Numbered from the stretch's first letter, positions 1 to 9,572 are shown. The stretch is DNA of 64,000 bases from RHKX01 sp963743875 (GCA_963743875.1 CAVURM010000001.1:682001-746000), one strand, 5' to 3'. The notes: a model not told the origin generated them from the sequence alone. Translations and numbers: made by a program.

Positions 1-3000
1 ACCGGCGACCCCGTCGAGGCTTGGGCGTCGATCGTCGAGGATCCCGAGCGCGCCCGCGCCTACAAGTCCCAGCGGGGCAAGGGTGGCTTCCTGCGCGCCC
101 CCTGGGACGAGGCCTCCGAGTTGGTCGCAGCAGCCCACGTGTACACCGCCCGCCGCTACGGCCCCGACCGGATCGCGGGCTTCTCCCCGATTCCGGCCAT
201 GTCGATGGTCTCCTACACCGCCGGCACTCGATTCCTCTCGCTGATCGGCGGCATTTGCCTCTCCTTCTACGACTGGTACGCCGACCTGCCACCGGCATCG
301 CCGCAGATGTGGGGAGACCAGACCGACGTGCCCGAGTCGGCCGACTGGTGGAATTCCTCCTACATGATTCTGTGGGGCTCCAACATCCCCCAGACCCGCA
401 CACCCGACGCGCATTTCATGACCGAGGCCCGCTACAAGGGCCAGAAGGTCGTCGTGGTCTCCCCCGACTACGCAGGCCATACGAAATTCGCCGACAACTG
501 GCTCCCCGCCGAGGCCGGCACCGACGGCGCACTGGCGATGGCGATGGGCCACGTGACCCTGAAGGAGTTCTACGTCGAGCGCGAGGTGCCCTACTTCCGT
601 GATTACGCGCGCCGCTACACCGACATGCCGATGCTGGTCTCGCTGCGCGAGCGGGAGGACGGGTCGGTGGTCGCCGATTCGTTCCTGCGCGCCTCCGATC
701 TGGGCGACGAGGGGGAGAACGCGGAATGGAAGACCGTGGTCTACGACGCAACCCGCAGGCAGGCCGTCGTCCCCAATGGCTCGATCGGCTTCCGCTGGGG
801 AGAGGAGGGCGCCGGCAAGTGGAACCTCGATCTCAACGAGGTCGACCCGGCGCTGACGCTGCTCGGCGACCACGATGAGCTGGTCGAGATCACCCTGCCC
901 CACTTCGAGGGTGGAGAGACCGAGGGGGGTACGACGATGCAGCGGGGCGTGCCCGCCAAGCGGGTCGGCGACCGACTGGTGACGACCGTGCTCGATCTCG
1001 CGCTCGCCCAGTACGGAGTCGGGCGCGAGGGGCTACCGGGGGATTGGCCGACCGGCTACGACGACGCCTCGGCTCCCTACACGCCGGCCTGGCAGGAGGC
1101 GATCACCGGCGTCGACGCAGGTCTCTGCCTGCAGATCGCGCGCGAGTTCGCCGACAACGCCGAACGCACCGAGGGGCGATCGATGATCGTGCTTGGGGCC
1201 GGCGTGAACCACTGGTTCCACTCCGACCAGACCTACCGGTCGATGCTTGCGCTGGTCCTCTTCTGCGGCTGCCAGGGCGTCAACGGCGGCGGCTGGGCGC
1301 ACTACGTCGGCCAGGAGAAAGTGCGTCCGATCACCGGCTGGTCGACGGTCGCGTTCGCGCTCGACTGGTCACGTCCGCCGCGCCAGCAGGCGGCAACGCC
1401 ATTCTGGTACCTGGCCACCGACCAATGGCGCTACGAGAGCTACGGGACCGAGGAGTTCACCTCGCCGGCGGGGAACGGGTCGCTCGGCAAGCGCCACATG
1501 GCCGACTGCCACGCGCTGGCCGTTCGTCTCGGCTGGCTGCCCTCCTACCCCACCTTCGACCGAAACCCCCTCGACATCTGCGACGAGGCCCGAGATCTGG
1601 GGGTCGAGCCGGCCGATCACGTGGTCTCGGAACTCCGCGAGGGTCGCCTGAGCTTCGCCTGCGAGGACCCCGACGATCCGGCCAACTTCCCACGCGTGCT
1701 GTCGCTGTGGCGGGCGAACCTGATCGGGTCCTCGAGCAAGGGCCACGAGTACTTCCTTCGGCATCTCCTCGGCGTCCCCGACGCTGCTGTCCGGTCGGAG
1801 GAATCCGACCCCGACCAGCGCCCTGAGGATGTCGAGTGGCACGACGAAGCGCCGGTCGGCAAGCTCGACCTGTTTACGACGCTCGACTTCCGGATGAACG
1901 GATCGTGCATCTACTCCGACGTCGTCCTTCCGGCCGCCACCTGGTACGAAAAACACGACATCTCGAGCACGGATCTGCACCCATTCGTCCATCCCTTCAA
2001 CGCCGCGATCCCACCGCCCTGGGAAACCAAGACCGACTGGGAGGCGTTCAACCTGATCGCCGCTCAGTTCAGCAGGCTGGCCCAGAAACACCTCGGCACC
2101 CGCACCGACCTGGTGGCAGCGCCCCTGCTTCACGACACGCCCGAGGAGCTGGCCCAGCCGCTCGGACGGGTCCGCGACTGGAAGACGGGCGAGTGCGAGC
2201 CAGTCCCGGGAAAGACGATGCCGAAGCTCGTCGCGGTCGAGCGCGACTTCACCGCGGTGGCCGAGAAGATGAACGCGCTCGGCCCGCTGGTCGAGACCGC
2301 CGGGATCGGCGCGAAGGGGGTCTCGTGGAAGCCCGAGCCGGAGGTCGCCGAGCTCGCTCGCCGCAACGGGCGCTCCAACGGAGGCGGCAAGGCCGACGGT
2401 CGGCCCTCGCTGATGCGCGACGTCGACGTCTGCGAGGCGATCCTGGCGCTCTCGGGAACCACGAATGGCCGCCTCGCGGTCGAGGGGTTCCGGGCACTCG
2501 AGCATCAGACGGGTCTCGAGTTGGCCGACGTTCCCGCCGAGCGCGCCGACGAGCGGCTCACCTTCGGCGAGATCGGCATCCAGCCGCGCAAGGTGATCGC
2601 CTCGGCGGAGTGGTCGGGGCTCGAATCGCGCGATCGCCGCTACTCGCCGTTCACCGCGAACGTCGAGCTCTTGATCCCCTGGCGCACCCTCACCGGCCGC
2701 CAACAGCTCTACGTCGACCACCAGTGGATGCTCGACATCGGCGAAGGGCTCCCGGCCTACCGGCCGCCCGTCGGCACCGGCCAGCTTCTGGGTCTCGGCG
2801 GTGAGCCGTCCGCCGGTGACGGCGTGGAGGTCACGATCCGCTACCTGACCCCCCACTCGAAGTGGTCGATCCACTCGGAGTTCCAGGACAACCTGATGAT
2901 GCTGACCCTGTTCCGCGGCGGGCCGGCGATGTGGCTCTCTGTGGAGGACGCGGAGAAGATCGACGTTGCCGACAACGATTGGCTCGAGGTCTACAACCGC

Positions 3001-3282
3001 CACGGCAACGTCGCCTGCCGAGCGGCGGTCTCCCATCGCGTCCCACCCGGTGTGGCGCTCTTTTACCACTCCCAGGACCGCCACATCAACGTCCCGATTT
3101 CGGAGATCTCCGGAACGCGGGGCGGCACCGACAACTCGCTGGTCCGGATCACGATGAAGCCGACCCACCTGATCGGAGGCTACGCACAGCTCTCCTGGGG
3201 CTTCAACTACTACGGCCCGATCGGCTCGCAGCGCGACCAGATGATCATCGTCCGCAAGCGCCGCACCGAGGTTCAGTACTGA
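1..3282 (+). CDS. narG: Respiratory nitrate reductase alpha subunit, 5' truncated by window edge
   Basis: Catalytic molybdenum (bis-MGD) subunit of membrane-bound nitrate reductase, reducing nitrate to nitrite with electrons passed from NarI through NarH. The frame is open from base 1, giving 1093 residues against about 1250 for E. coli NarG, so roughly the first 150 residues, including the N-terminal Fe-S ligands, lie outside the window. Visible family blocks are GPDRIAGFSPIPAMSMVSY, QTDVPESADWWNSSY (the region of the Mo-ligand Asp), LGAGVNHWFHSDQTYR, GGGWAHYVGQEK, VVLPAATWYEKHD and the C-terminal GGYAQLSWGFNYYGPIGS. The stop TGA overlaps the narH ATG by one base. Family assignment is secure; no internal frameshift is seen. 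Confidence 0.97.
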   Translation, partial: TGDPVEAWASIVEDPERARAYKSQRGKGGFLRAPWDEASELVAAAHVYTARRYGPDRIAGFSPIPAMSMVSYTAGTRFLSLIGGICLSFYDWYADLPPASPQMWGDQTDVPESADWWNSSYMILWGSNIPQTRTPDAHFMTEARYKGQKVVVVSPDYAGHTKFADNWLPAEAGTDGALAMAMGHVTLKEFYVEREVPYFRDYARRYTDMPMLVSLREREDGSVVADSFLRASDLGDEGENAEWKTVVYDATRRQAVVPNGSIGFRWGEEGAGKWNLDLNEVDPALTLLGDHDELVEITLPHFEGGETEGGTTMQRGVPAKRVGDRLVTTVLDLALAQYGVGREGLPGDWPTGYDDASAPYTPAWQEAITGVDAGLCLQIAREFADNAERTEGRSMIVLGAGVNHWFHSDQTYRSMLALVLFCGCQGVNGGGWAHYVGQEKVRPITGWSTVAFALDWSRPPRQQAATPFWYLATDQWRYESYGTEEFTSPAGNGSLGKRHMADCHALAVRLGWLPSYPTFDRNPLDICDEARDLGVEPADHVVSELREGRLSFACEDPDDPANFPRVLSLWRANLIGSSSKGHEYFLRHLLGVPDAAVRSEESDPDQRPEDVEWHDEAPVGKLDLFTTLDFRMNGSCIYSDVVLPAATWYEKHDISSTDLHPFVHPFNAAIPPPWETKTDWEAFNLIAAQFSRLAQKHLGTRTDLVAAPLLHDTPEELAQPLGRVRDWKTGECEPVPGKTMPKLVAVERDFTAVAEKMNALGPLVETAGIGAKGVSWKPEPEVAELARRNGRSNGGGKADGRPSLMRDVDVCEAILALSGTTNGRLAVEGFRALEHQTGLELADVPAERADERLTFGEIGIQPRKVIASAEWSGLESRDRRYSPFTANVELLIPWRTLTGRQQLYVDHQWMLDIGEGLPAYRPPVGTGQLLGLGGEPSAGDGVEVTIRYLTPHSKWSIHSEFQDNLMMLTLFRGGPAMWLSVEDAEKIDVADNDWLEVYNRHGNVACRAAVSHRVPPGVALFYHSQDRHINVPISEISGTRGGTDNSLVRITMKPTHLIGGYAQLSWGFNYYGPIGSQRDQMIIVRKRRTEVQY

Positions 3283-4856
3283 TGAAGGTCCGAGCCCAGA
3301 TGGGCATGGTGATGAACCTGGACAAGTGCATCGGCTGCCATACGTGCTCAGTCACCTGCAAGAACGTCTGGACCAACCGACCGGGCACCGAGTACGTCTG
3401 GTTCAACAACGTCGAGACCAAGCCCGGGCGCGGCTACCCGCGTGACTACGAGGATCAGGATCGCTGGAACGGCGGCTGGAAGCTCGACCGGCGCGGGCGA
3501 CTGAAGCTGAAGGCCGGAGGCAGGCTGAAGAAGCTGGCCAACATCTTCTGGAACCCGGACCTGCCCGACCTCGACGACTATTACGAGCCCTGGACCTACG
3601 ACTACGACCATCTGATCAGCGCTCCGACGACGAAGGTTCAGCCGGTCGCCCGGCCGAAGTCGCTGATCACCGGAGAGGACCTCGATCTGCAGTGGGGGCC
3701 GAACTGGGACGACGACCTCGCCGCCTCGCAGGTGTCCGCAGCCGGGGATCCGAACCGTCGCAACCTCGAGGACAAGGTCAAGATGGAGTTCGAGCAGGCG
3801 TTCATGATGTACCTGCCGCGGATCTGTGAGCACTGCATCAACCCGTCCTGCGTCGCGTCGTGTCCCTCGGGGGCGATGTACAAGCGCGAGGAGGACGGGA
3901 TCGTGCTCGTCGACCAGGAGGCCTGCCGCTCGTGGCGATTCTGCGTTTCCGGATGCCCCTACAAGAAGGTCTACTTCAACTGGAACACCGGCAAGGCCGA
4001 GAAGTGCAACCTCTGTTACCCCCGGATCGAGGCGGGGCTGCCGACCGTCTGCTCGGAGACCTGCGTGGGTCGCCTGCGCCATCTCGGGATCGTCCTCATC
4101 GACACCGACCGCGTCGAGGCGGCTGCATCCGTCACCGATGAGAAGGACCTGCTCGAGGCCCAGCTGGATCTGATGCTCGACCCCGAGGATCCCGAGGTTC
4201 GGGAGCAGGCGCTGCGGGACGGGATCGCGTCCGACTGGATCGAAGCGGCCCGGCGCTCCCCGGTCTATGCGATGTGCAAGAAGTGGCGGATCGCCCTGCC
4301 GCTCCATCCGGAATACCGGACGATGCCGATGGTCTGGTACGTACCACCGCTCTCCCCGATCGAGACGATGGTCGACCCCAGGGGCGGCGCGCTCGATCCC
4401 GATCGCCTCTTCGCGGCCGTCGACGAGATGCGCATCCCGATCGAGTACCTGGCGAGCTTCATGAGTGCCGGCGACCCCGAACCGGTGCACCGCTCGCTGT
4501 CGCGGCTGGCGGCGATGCGGCGCTTCATGCGGGCGGCGAACGTCGATGGTCGCGTCGACGCCTCAATCGCCCACGACGTCGGGATGGAGCCGGAGGAGAT
4601 CGAGGCGATGTTCAAGATGGTGGCGATCGGCGACTACGACGACCGCTACGTGATCCCGAAGCGGCATGGCGAGGATTCCCCCGACGCGTTCGGCCGGCAG
4701 GGCTCGGTCGGCCTGGATTTCGCTGGATGCTCGGTGACGGTCGCCCCCGCGGCGGCGAACGAGGACGGAATCGAGAACTACGACTCCCCGGCCGTGGCGG
4801 CGGACTTCGATCTAAGGGATCAGTTGGTGCGACGAAACGGGCGAGCGGATGGCTGA
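3282..4856 (+). CDS. narH: Respiratory nitrate reductase beta subunit
   Basis: Iron-sulfur electron-transfer subunit (524 aa; E. coli NarH has 512) carrying electrons from the NarI haems to NarG on the cytoplasmic face. Cysteine groups run in the expected order: CIGCHTCSVTC at residues 16-26, CEHCINPSC from about 182, CRSWRFCVSGCP, and CNLCYP with CSETCVGR near 245-265. The Trp in CRSWRFC matches the family residue that makes one centre a [3Fe-4S] cluster. The ATG overlaps the last base of the narG stop, and MKVRAQMGMVMNLDKC is the normal family N-terminus, so the start is firm. The 3' end overlaps narJ by 8 bases, indicating translational coupling. Confidence 0.97.
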   Translation: MKVRAQMGMVMNLDKCIGCHTCSVTCKNVWTNRPGTEYVWFNNVETKPGRGYPRDYEDQDRWNGGWKLDRRGRLKLKAGGRLKKLANIFWNPDLPDLDDYYEPWTYDYDHLISAPTTKVQPVARPKSLITGEDLDLQWGPNWDDDLAASQVSAAGDPNRRNLEDKVKMEFEQAFMMYLPRICEHCINPSCVASCPSGAMYKREEDGIVLVDQEACRSWRFCVSGCPYKKVYFNWNTGKAEKCNLCYPRIEAGLPTVCSETCVGRLRHLGIVLIDTDRVEAAASVTDEKDLLEAQLDLMLDPEDPEVREQALRDGIASDWIEAARRSPVYAMCKKWRIALPLHPEYRTMPMVWYVPPLSPIETMVDPRGGALDPDRLFAAVDEMRIPIEYLASFMSAGDPEPVHRSLSRLAAMRRFMRAANVDGRVDASIAHDVGMEPEEIEAMFKMVAIGDYDDRYVIPKRHGEDSPDAFGRQGSVGLDFAGCSVTVAPAAANEDGIENYDSPAVAADFDLRDQLVRRNGRADG

Positions 4857-5512
4857 TCTCGTCGACCCCCTGAAGCTGACGTCGCTGTTGCTCCAGTACC
4901 CGGGCGATTCGTTGCGGGAGGCCGCCGCGGCCGTACCCGAGATCAAGATCGGCCCGGGACGGGATCGCTCCGAGGAGCGACTGCGGGAGTTCTGTGCCTG
5001 GTACGCGTCGCAGCCGGTCGGCGAGCTGCAACGCCTCTACGTCGATGCCTTCGATTTCACCAAGCAATGCAGCCTTCACCTCACCTACCACGTACACGGC
5101 GACCGGCGCCAGCGGGGTCTCGCAATGCTTCAGTTGAAGGAGGCCTACCGCGAAGCCGGGCTTCGAGCCGCCCGGCGACGAGCTTCCCGACTACCTGCCG
5201 CTGATGCTCGAGTTCGCCGCCCTCGCCTCCGATGGCGCCGGCATGGGGCTGCTCGACGACAACCGGGTGTCGATCGAGCTGATCAGGGCGGGGCTGAAGC
5301 GCGAGAAGAGTCCCTTCGCAACCCTGCTGGACGTGGTCGTCGCCGGCCTCGGTCGACTGAGCTCTCGAAACCTTTCGCGGATCCGGCGTCTGGCGGCCGA
5401 GGGGCCACCCGTCGAGGAGGTCGGACTCGAGCCGTTCGCGCCGCCGGAGGTGATGCCCACCGATGGCCCCACCCTCGCACGGCCGATGGTCGGGGGATGG
5501 GAGGCGCCATGA
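4849..5512 (+). CDS. narJ: Nitrate reductase assembly chaperone, with one apparent frameshift
   Basis: Dedicated chaperone for Mo-cofactor insertion into NarG and attachment of NarGH to NarI. The first frame gives MADLVDPLKLTSLLLQYPGD through QLKEAYREAG. After one extra G near 5158-5160 the protein continues as FEPPGDELPDYLPLMLEFAA to the end GGWEAP at 5512. Removing that base gives 220 aa, close to the usual 230-240. Without correction the first frame reads nonsense straight into narI, producing an artificial NarJ-NarI fusion. The start overlaps narH; the stop overlaps the narI ATG. Because narGHI are otherwise intact, a sequence error is more likely than real inactivation. Confidence 0.88.
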
Positions 5513-6261
5513 GCAGCGCTGACATCCTGCTCTTCGCAGTTCTTCCCTACGCGGCCCTCGCGGTGTTCGTCGTCGGACATTGGTGGCGCTACCGCAAGGA
5601 CCAGTACGGGTGGGGAGCGCGATCGACCCAGATCCTCGAGAGTCGCGTGCTCAAGTACGCGAGCACGATCTTCCACCTGGGCGTTCTCGCGGCGATCGGA
5701 GGACACGTGCTCGGCCTGTTGATACCGGAGTCCTGGACCGCCGCCGTCGGAATCAACGACGACATGTACCACGTGGTCGCGGTGATCGGGGGCATCACGG
5801 CCGGTGCCGCCGTGTGCGTCGGATTCGCGCTTCTGATCTACCGTCGGCTGCGGTTTCCCCGTGTACGGGTGACCACGACCCGCGCCGACGTGATCATCTT
5901 CGGGTTGCTCGCACTCGGCATCGTCACCGGAATGCTCGCTACCCTGACAAATATCGGCGATACCGTCAACTATCGCGAGTCGGTAGCGCCCTACTACCGC
6001 AACCTCTTCATCCTCAACCCCGAACCCGAGCTGATGACCGGCTCAGGCGTGACGTTCATCTTCCAGGCCCATGTGACGGTGGTCTGGGTGCTGTTCGCGT
6101 TCTGGCCGTTCAGCCGACTCGTACATGCCTGGAGCGTTCCCGTGGACTATCTGCGGCGCAGCCCGGTGCTCTATCGATCGCGAGGCGGGCGCCCACGCCG
6201 CGGCGCGCGATCCACGGGACCCGCGGATGCAGCCGTCGGGATGAATGCCGGCCGCCGATGA
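5509..6261 (+). CDS. narI: Respiratory nitrate reductase gamma subunit (cytochrome b)
   Basis: Membrane quinol-oxidising di-haem b subunit anchoring NarGH (250 aa; E. coli 225). Five hydrophobic segments are visible. The four haem-ligand histidines are recognisable as two pairs: FHLGVLAAIGGH (10 apart) and HVTVVWVLFAFWPFSRLVH (18 apart), matching the E. coli 56/66 and 187/205 spacing. The start ATG at 5509 overlaps the narJ TGA by four bases. The C-terminus carries a basic extension (RSRGGRPRRGARS) beyond the usual end. The stop overlaps the next gene, so narGHJI and the hemerythrin-like gene form one transcription unit. Confidence 0.95.
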   Translation: MSSADILLFAVLPYAALAVFVVGHWWRYRKDQYGWGARSTQILESRVLKYASTIFHLGVLAAIGGHVLGLLIPESWTAAVGINDDMYHVVAVIGGITAGAAVCVGFALLIYRRLRFPRVRVTTTRADVIIFGLLALGIVTGMLATLTNIGDTVNYRESVAPYYRNLFILNPEPELMTGSGVTFIFQAHVTVVWVLFAFWPFSRLVHAWSVPVDYLRRSPVLYRSRGGRPRRGARSTGPADAAVGMNAGRR

Positions 6262-6692
6262 AGCGAAGCCCGGAGCTGACGCCGCTCTCCCACGACCATC
6301 ATCAGGCGCTGTTCGTCGCGATGCAACTCAAGCGCGCCGAGGACCGGTCGGTCGCAGGCGTGTACCTGGATTTCTTCGATCGGACGGGCAATCGCCACTT
6401 CACGATTGAGGAAGCGATCCTCCTTCCGGGCTGGATCGTCGCCGATCCGGATGCCGATACCGAGATGGCCACGCGGGTGCTGGCCGAGCATCTCGAGCTC
6501 CGCACCCGCGCTTGCCGGCTACGTTTGGACCAGCACACGATCGAGGACCTGCATGAGCTCGGCGAATTGCTCGATCGGCACGTCCGATTCGAGGAGCGAG
6601 AACTGTTTCCGCGGATCGAGAGCGGCCTGGACACCGAGGCAATCGCCGCGTTGGGCGCAGAGATCGACGTGGCCGAGGGCGTCGACGGATAG
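6258..6692 (+). CDS. Hemerythrin-like (HHE) domain protein
   Basis: A 144-residue cytoplasmic four-helix protein of the hemerythrin HHE class, probably binding a di-iron centre and sensing or scavenging O2 or NO. Metal-ligand signatures are in order: LSHDHHQAL near residue 9, HFTIEEAILLP near 45, EHLELR near 75, and HVRFEERELFP near 105. The ATG overlaps the narI stop (ATGA), placing it as the last cistron of the nar operon. That suggests a job linked to nitrate respiration, such as handling nitric oxide or protecting the reductase when oxygen appears; this is inferred from context only. Confidence 0.85.
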   Translation: MKRSPELTPLSHDHHQALFVAMQLKRAEDRSVAGVYLDFFDRTGNRHFTIEEAILLPGWIVADPDADTEMATRVLAEHLELRTRACRLRLDQHTIEDLHELGELLDRHVRFEERELFPRIESGLDTEAIAALGAEIDVAEGVDG

Positions 6693-6746
6693 GCTCGGCT
6701 CGAGCCGCCGAGCCGCACCTACACCGGCGATAGGAGGATGACCCTG

Positions 6747-7712
6747 ATGATCGACCCGACCGAACGTTGGCCGGACGGCGAGAAGCCCGACTTCGCGGGC
6801 CTGCTGACCTTTGGAGGCCTGCCCTACACCGAGGATCCCGGGGAGCTCGTCGGCGCCGATGCCGCGATCGTCGGCGCCCCGATGGACGATCTCGTCTCCG
6901 ATCGTCCCGGCGCACGCTTCGGCCCGCGGGCGATCAGGGCGGCGAGCTGTCCCCCCGGCCCCCACCTCGAAGCGGGGATCGACGCGCTCGGAGCCGATCT
7001 CCGGGTGATCGACTTCGGCGATGCGCCGGTCCTTCCCGCCGACCCGCTCACCTCCCACAAGGCGATCGAGCGGACGGTAACGGCGGTGGTCGAGGCCGGT
7101 GCGATCCCGATCGTGCTCGGCGGCGATCACTCGATCACCGAACCCGACATCCGAGCATGCTGTTCGGTGCACGGCCCCGTCGGTCTGATCCACTTCGATA
7201 CCCACACCGATACGGGTGCCGAGGTCTTCGGGGTCGAGGTTTCCCATGGAAGCGTGATGTACCGGCTCGTCGAGGCCGACCTGGTCGATCCAAGTCGCTA
7301 CGTCCAGATCGGCTTGCGGGGCTACTGGCCGGGCGATAAGGAGTTCGAGTGGCAGCGCAGCCGTGGAATCGTCTCCCATTTCATGCACGACGTCCGTGAT
7401 CGCGGCATCAAGCCGGTGGTCGCCGAGACGATCGAGGCGGTGGGGCCGGGCCCGGTGTTCATCTCGGTGGACATCGATGTGCTCGACCCCGCGTTCGCCC
7501 CCGGCACTGGTACGCCGGAGCCCGGTGGGATGACGCCCGCCGACCTGCTCTGGGCCTGCCGGGAGGTCGCGGCCAACGTCGAGGTGGTCGGCGCCGACGT
7601 GGTCGAGGTTCTCCCCGAACACGTCGGATCGCGTGACACCACCGCACTCGTCGCCGACCGCACCGTTCGCGAGATCCTGTCCGGAGTGGCGATGCGGCGT
7701 CGTCGGACCTGA
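6747..7712 (+). CDS. speB: Agmatinase / ureohydrolase family protein
   Basis: Binuclear manganese ureohydrolase (about 321 aa) of the arginase/agmatinase family, hydrolysing agmatine (or a related guanidino substrate) to an amine and urea. Metal-binding blocks are GGDHSITEP, HFDTHTDTG and SVDIDVLDPAFAPGTGTPEPGG in family order. Two in-frame ATGs exist at 6738 and 6747; GGAGG at 6733-6737 abuts the first and sits 9 nt before the second, so I use 6747. Agmatinase and guanidinobutyrase cannot be separated by eye. It lies between the nar operon and PII/Amt genes, consistent with nitrogen scavenging. Confidence 0.85.
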   Translation: MIDPTERWPDGEKPDFAGLLTFGGLPYTEDPGELVGADAAIVGAPMDDLVSDRPGARFGPRAIRAASCPPGPHLEAGIDALGADLRVIDFGDAPVLPADPLTSHKAIERTVTAVVEAGAIPIVLGGDHSITEPDIRACCSVHGPVGLIHFDTHTDTGAEVFGVEVSHGSVMYRLVEADLVDPSRYVQIGLRGYWPGDKEFEWQRSRGIVSHFMHDVRDRGIKPVVAETIEAVGPGPVFISVDIDVLDPAFAPGTGTPEPGGMTPADLLWACREVAANVEVVGADVVEVLPEHVGSRDTTALVADRTVREILSGVAMRRRRT

Positions 7713-7886
7713 GCGTTCTCGCCCGGCCGACCGGCCTCGCCGACGGCACCTCGGGCAGCCGAGCCCCCGCCCGCCGGCGGATCCGACCGCCCCATCGTTA
7801 AGTCTCATGGCGACTCGTCGAGGAGCGGGTCGCGGTGACGTCGGCAGCTACGCGCGTCCCGGCAGACGTCTCGAGAGGGAGAGAGC

Positions 7887-8252
7887 TTGAAGCTGGTGAT
7901 CGGAATCGTTCGCCCAGAGCGGGCCAACGAGGTGCTGGAGGCGCTCTATCGCGCCAACGTACGCGGGGTCTCGATGAGCCGGGTCCAGGGTCACGGTGGA
8001 GAGCTCGACAAGGTTGAGACCTATCGCGGAACCACCGTCAAGATGGGGCTCGCAGAGAAGGTCCGGTTCGAGATTGCCGTCTCCGAGGAGTTCGTCGACC
8101 CTGCGGTGGAGGCGCTCGCCGAAGGGGCCAGGACCGGCCGAGTCGGCGACGGAAAGATCTTCGTCGTGCCGCTTGATCGGGCGGTCAGGATCCGCACCGG
8201 AGAGACCGGCCAGGGCGCGGTGACGCCGGTCGATGGAGGGGCGGGCGAGTGA
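7887..8252 (+). CDS. glnK: Nitrogen regulatory protein PII
   Basis: Trimeric PII signal protein (121 aa) that senses 2-oxoglutarate and ATP/ADP and gates the Amt channel. The TTG start at 7887 is preceded by a purine-rich GAGAGGGAGAG. The C-terminal signature RTGRVGDGKIFVVPLDRAVRIRTGE is split here by family blocks GRVGDGKIFV and RAVRIRTGE. In the T-loop, YRGTTVKMGL replaces the usual YRGAEY, so the uridylylated Tyr51 is absent. The 3' end overlaps amt by four bases, the classical glnK-amt arrangement. Regulation is probably by ligand binding only, or by some other modification. Confidence 0.92.
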   Translation: MKLVIGIVRPERANEVLEALYRANVRGVSMSRVQGHGGELDKVETYRGTTVKMGLAEKVRFEIAVSEEFVDPAVEALAEGARTGRVGDGKIFVVPLDRAVRIRTGETGQGAVTPVDGGAGE

Positions 8253-9541
8253 TCGGCCTCGACGCGGCGATCGATTCGGGGGACACGGCCTGGATGCTTG
8301 CGGCGACGGCGCTGGTGGTCCTGATGACTCCCGCGCTCGGTCTCTTCTACGCCGGCCTGGTGCGCTCGAAGAACACCCTCAACACGTTCATGATGTGCGC
8401 GGCGGCGCTCGGGGTCGCGGTCGTGTCCTGGGCGATGATCGGCTACTCGTTCGCGTTCGCCGAGGGCAACTCGATCATCGGCGGCTTCGACTACGCCCTC
8501 CTGAACGGTGTCGACTTCAGCCCGCTCGAGGGTCAGAGCATCCCGCACCTGCTCTTCTTCGCTTTTCAGGGGAGCTTCTGCGTGATCACGGCGGCGCTCG
8601 TATCGGGCGCCGTTGTCGAGCGCATGCGATTCGCGCCATTCATGGTCTTCATCGCGCTCTGGTCGATCTTCGTCTATCCGGTGCTGGCCCACTGGGTCTT
8701 CGGTGGCGGCTGGCTGGCTGACCTCGGCACACTCGACTTCGCCGGAGGCGTGCCGGTCGAGATGGGCTCGGGCTTCTCAGCGCTCGCTGCCGCGCTGGTC
8801 GTTGGCGCACGAAAGGACTACGGCCGCCAGGCGCTCCTTCCCCACAACGCCGTCTACGTGTTGCTCGGCGCCGGGTTGCTCTGGTTCGGCTGGTTCGGAT
8901 TCAACGGCGGCAGCGGCCTCTCGGCGGGCAACTCGGGTGTGCTCGCGTTCACGAACACCTTCCTCTGCCCCGCCGCCACCCTGGTCGTCTGGTTCACGCT
9001 CGACCTGCTCCGCGGCGGCAAGGTGACCGCGATCGGCGCCGCGACGGCGATCATCGTCGGCTGCGTCGGCATCACCCCGGCCGGCGGGTTCATCAGCCCC
9101 GCCTGGGCGCTGGCGCTCGGCGCCCTGGCGGCGCTGCCGAGCTACGCGTTCATCGTCTGGCGACCCCGAACCCGCGTCGATGAGACCCTCGACGTACTCG
9201 CGGCCCACGGAATGGCCGGCATCACGGGAATCCTCTTCATCGGGTTCGCCGCGCAGTTCGCGTGGAACGGAGTCGAGAACGGCCTGCTCTACGGCAACGC
9301 GGCCCTACTCGGTCACCAGGCCGTTGCGGTACTGGCCACCCCCGCCTACGCCTTCCTAGCGACCTTCCTGCTCCTGCGCCTGGTGGGCGCGGTGATGCCG
9401 CTCAGGGCGACCGAGTACGAGGAGGCCCTCGGCATGGACGTCTCCCAGCACGGCGAGGAGGCCTATCTGACCGGCGAGGGCGCGATCCTGCTGAGCGCCA
9501 CCCCGGAAGAGGCCGAGCGGATCACTGCCGCGCGAGCCTGA
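8249..9541 (+). CDS. amt: Ammonium transporter
   Basis: Amt/MEP/Rh-family ammonium channel (430 aa, 11 predicted membrane segments). The pore histidines are in family contexts: LLPHNAVYVLLGAG for the first and LAAHGMAGITGILF for the second. FYAGLVRSKN near the N-terminus and GGCGFNGGS-like WFGFNGGSGLSAGN are typical. The GTG start at 8249 overlaps the glnK TGA. It imports ammonium under nitrogen limitation and is expected to be blocked by the PII protein encoded immediately upstream. The gene appears intact. Confidence 0.95.
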   Translation: MIGLDAAIDSGDTAWMLAATALVVLMTPALGLFYAGLVRSKNTLNTFMMCAAALGVAVVSWAMIGYSFAFAEGNSIIGGFDYALLNGVDFSPLEGQSIPHLLFFAFQGSFCVITAALVSGAVVERMRFAPFMVFIALWSIFVYPVLAHWVFGGGWLADLGTLDFAGGVPVEMGSGFSALAAALVVGARKDYGRQALLPHNAVYVLLGAGLLWFGWFGFNGGSGLSAGNSGVLAFTNTFLCPAATLVVWFTLDLLRGGKVTAIGAATAIIVGCVGITPAGGFISPAWALALGALAALPSYAFIVWRPRTRVDETLDVLAAHGMAGITGILFIGFAAQFAWNGVENGLLYGNAALLGHQAVAVLATPAYAFLATFLLLRLVGAVMPLRATEYEEALGMDVSQHGEEAYLTGEGAILLSATPEEAERITAARA

Positions 9542-9572
9542 TCGGGGCCTCGGTCGATACCGTCGGCAAACC

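Noticed and set aside
1369..3168. Minus-strand open frame of about 600 codons inside narG
   Set aside because: It mirrors narG codon structure and has no recognisable protein features; narG is unmistakable on the plus strand.
4849..6261. NarJ-NarI fusion protein
   Set aside because: The middle part is out-of-frame narJ; the true NarJ continues in another frame to 5512 and NarI has its own ATG at 5509.
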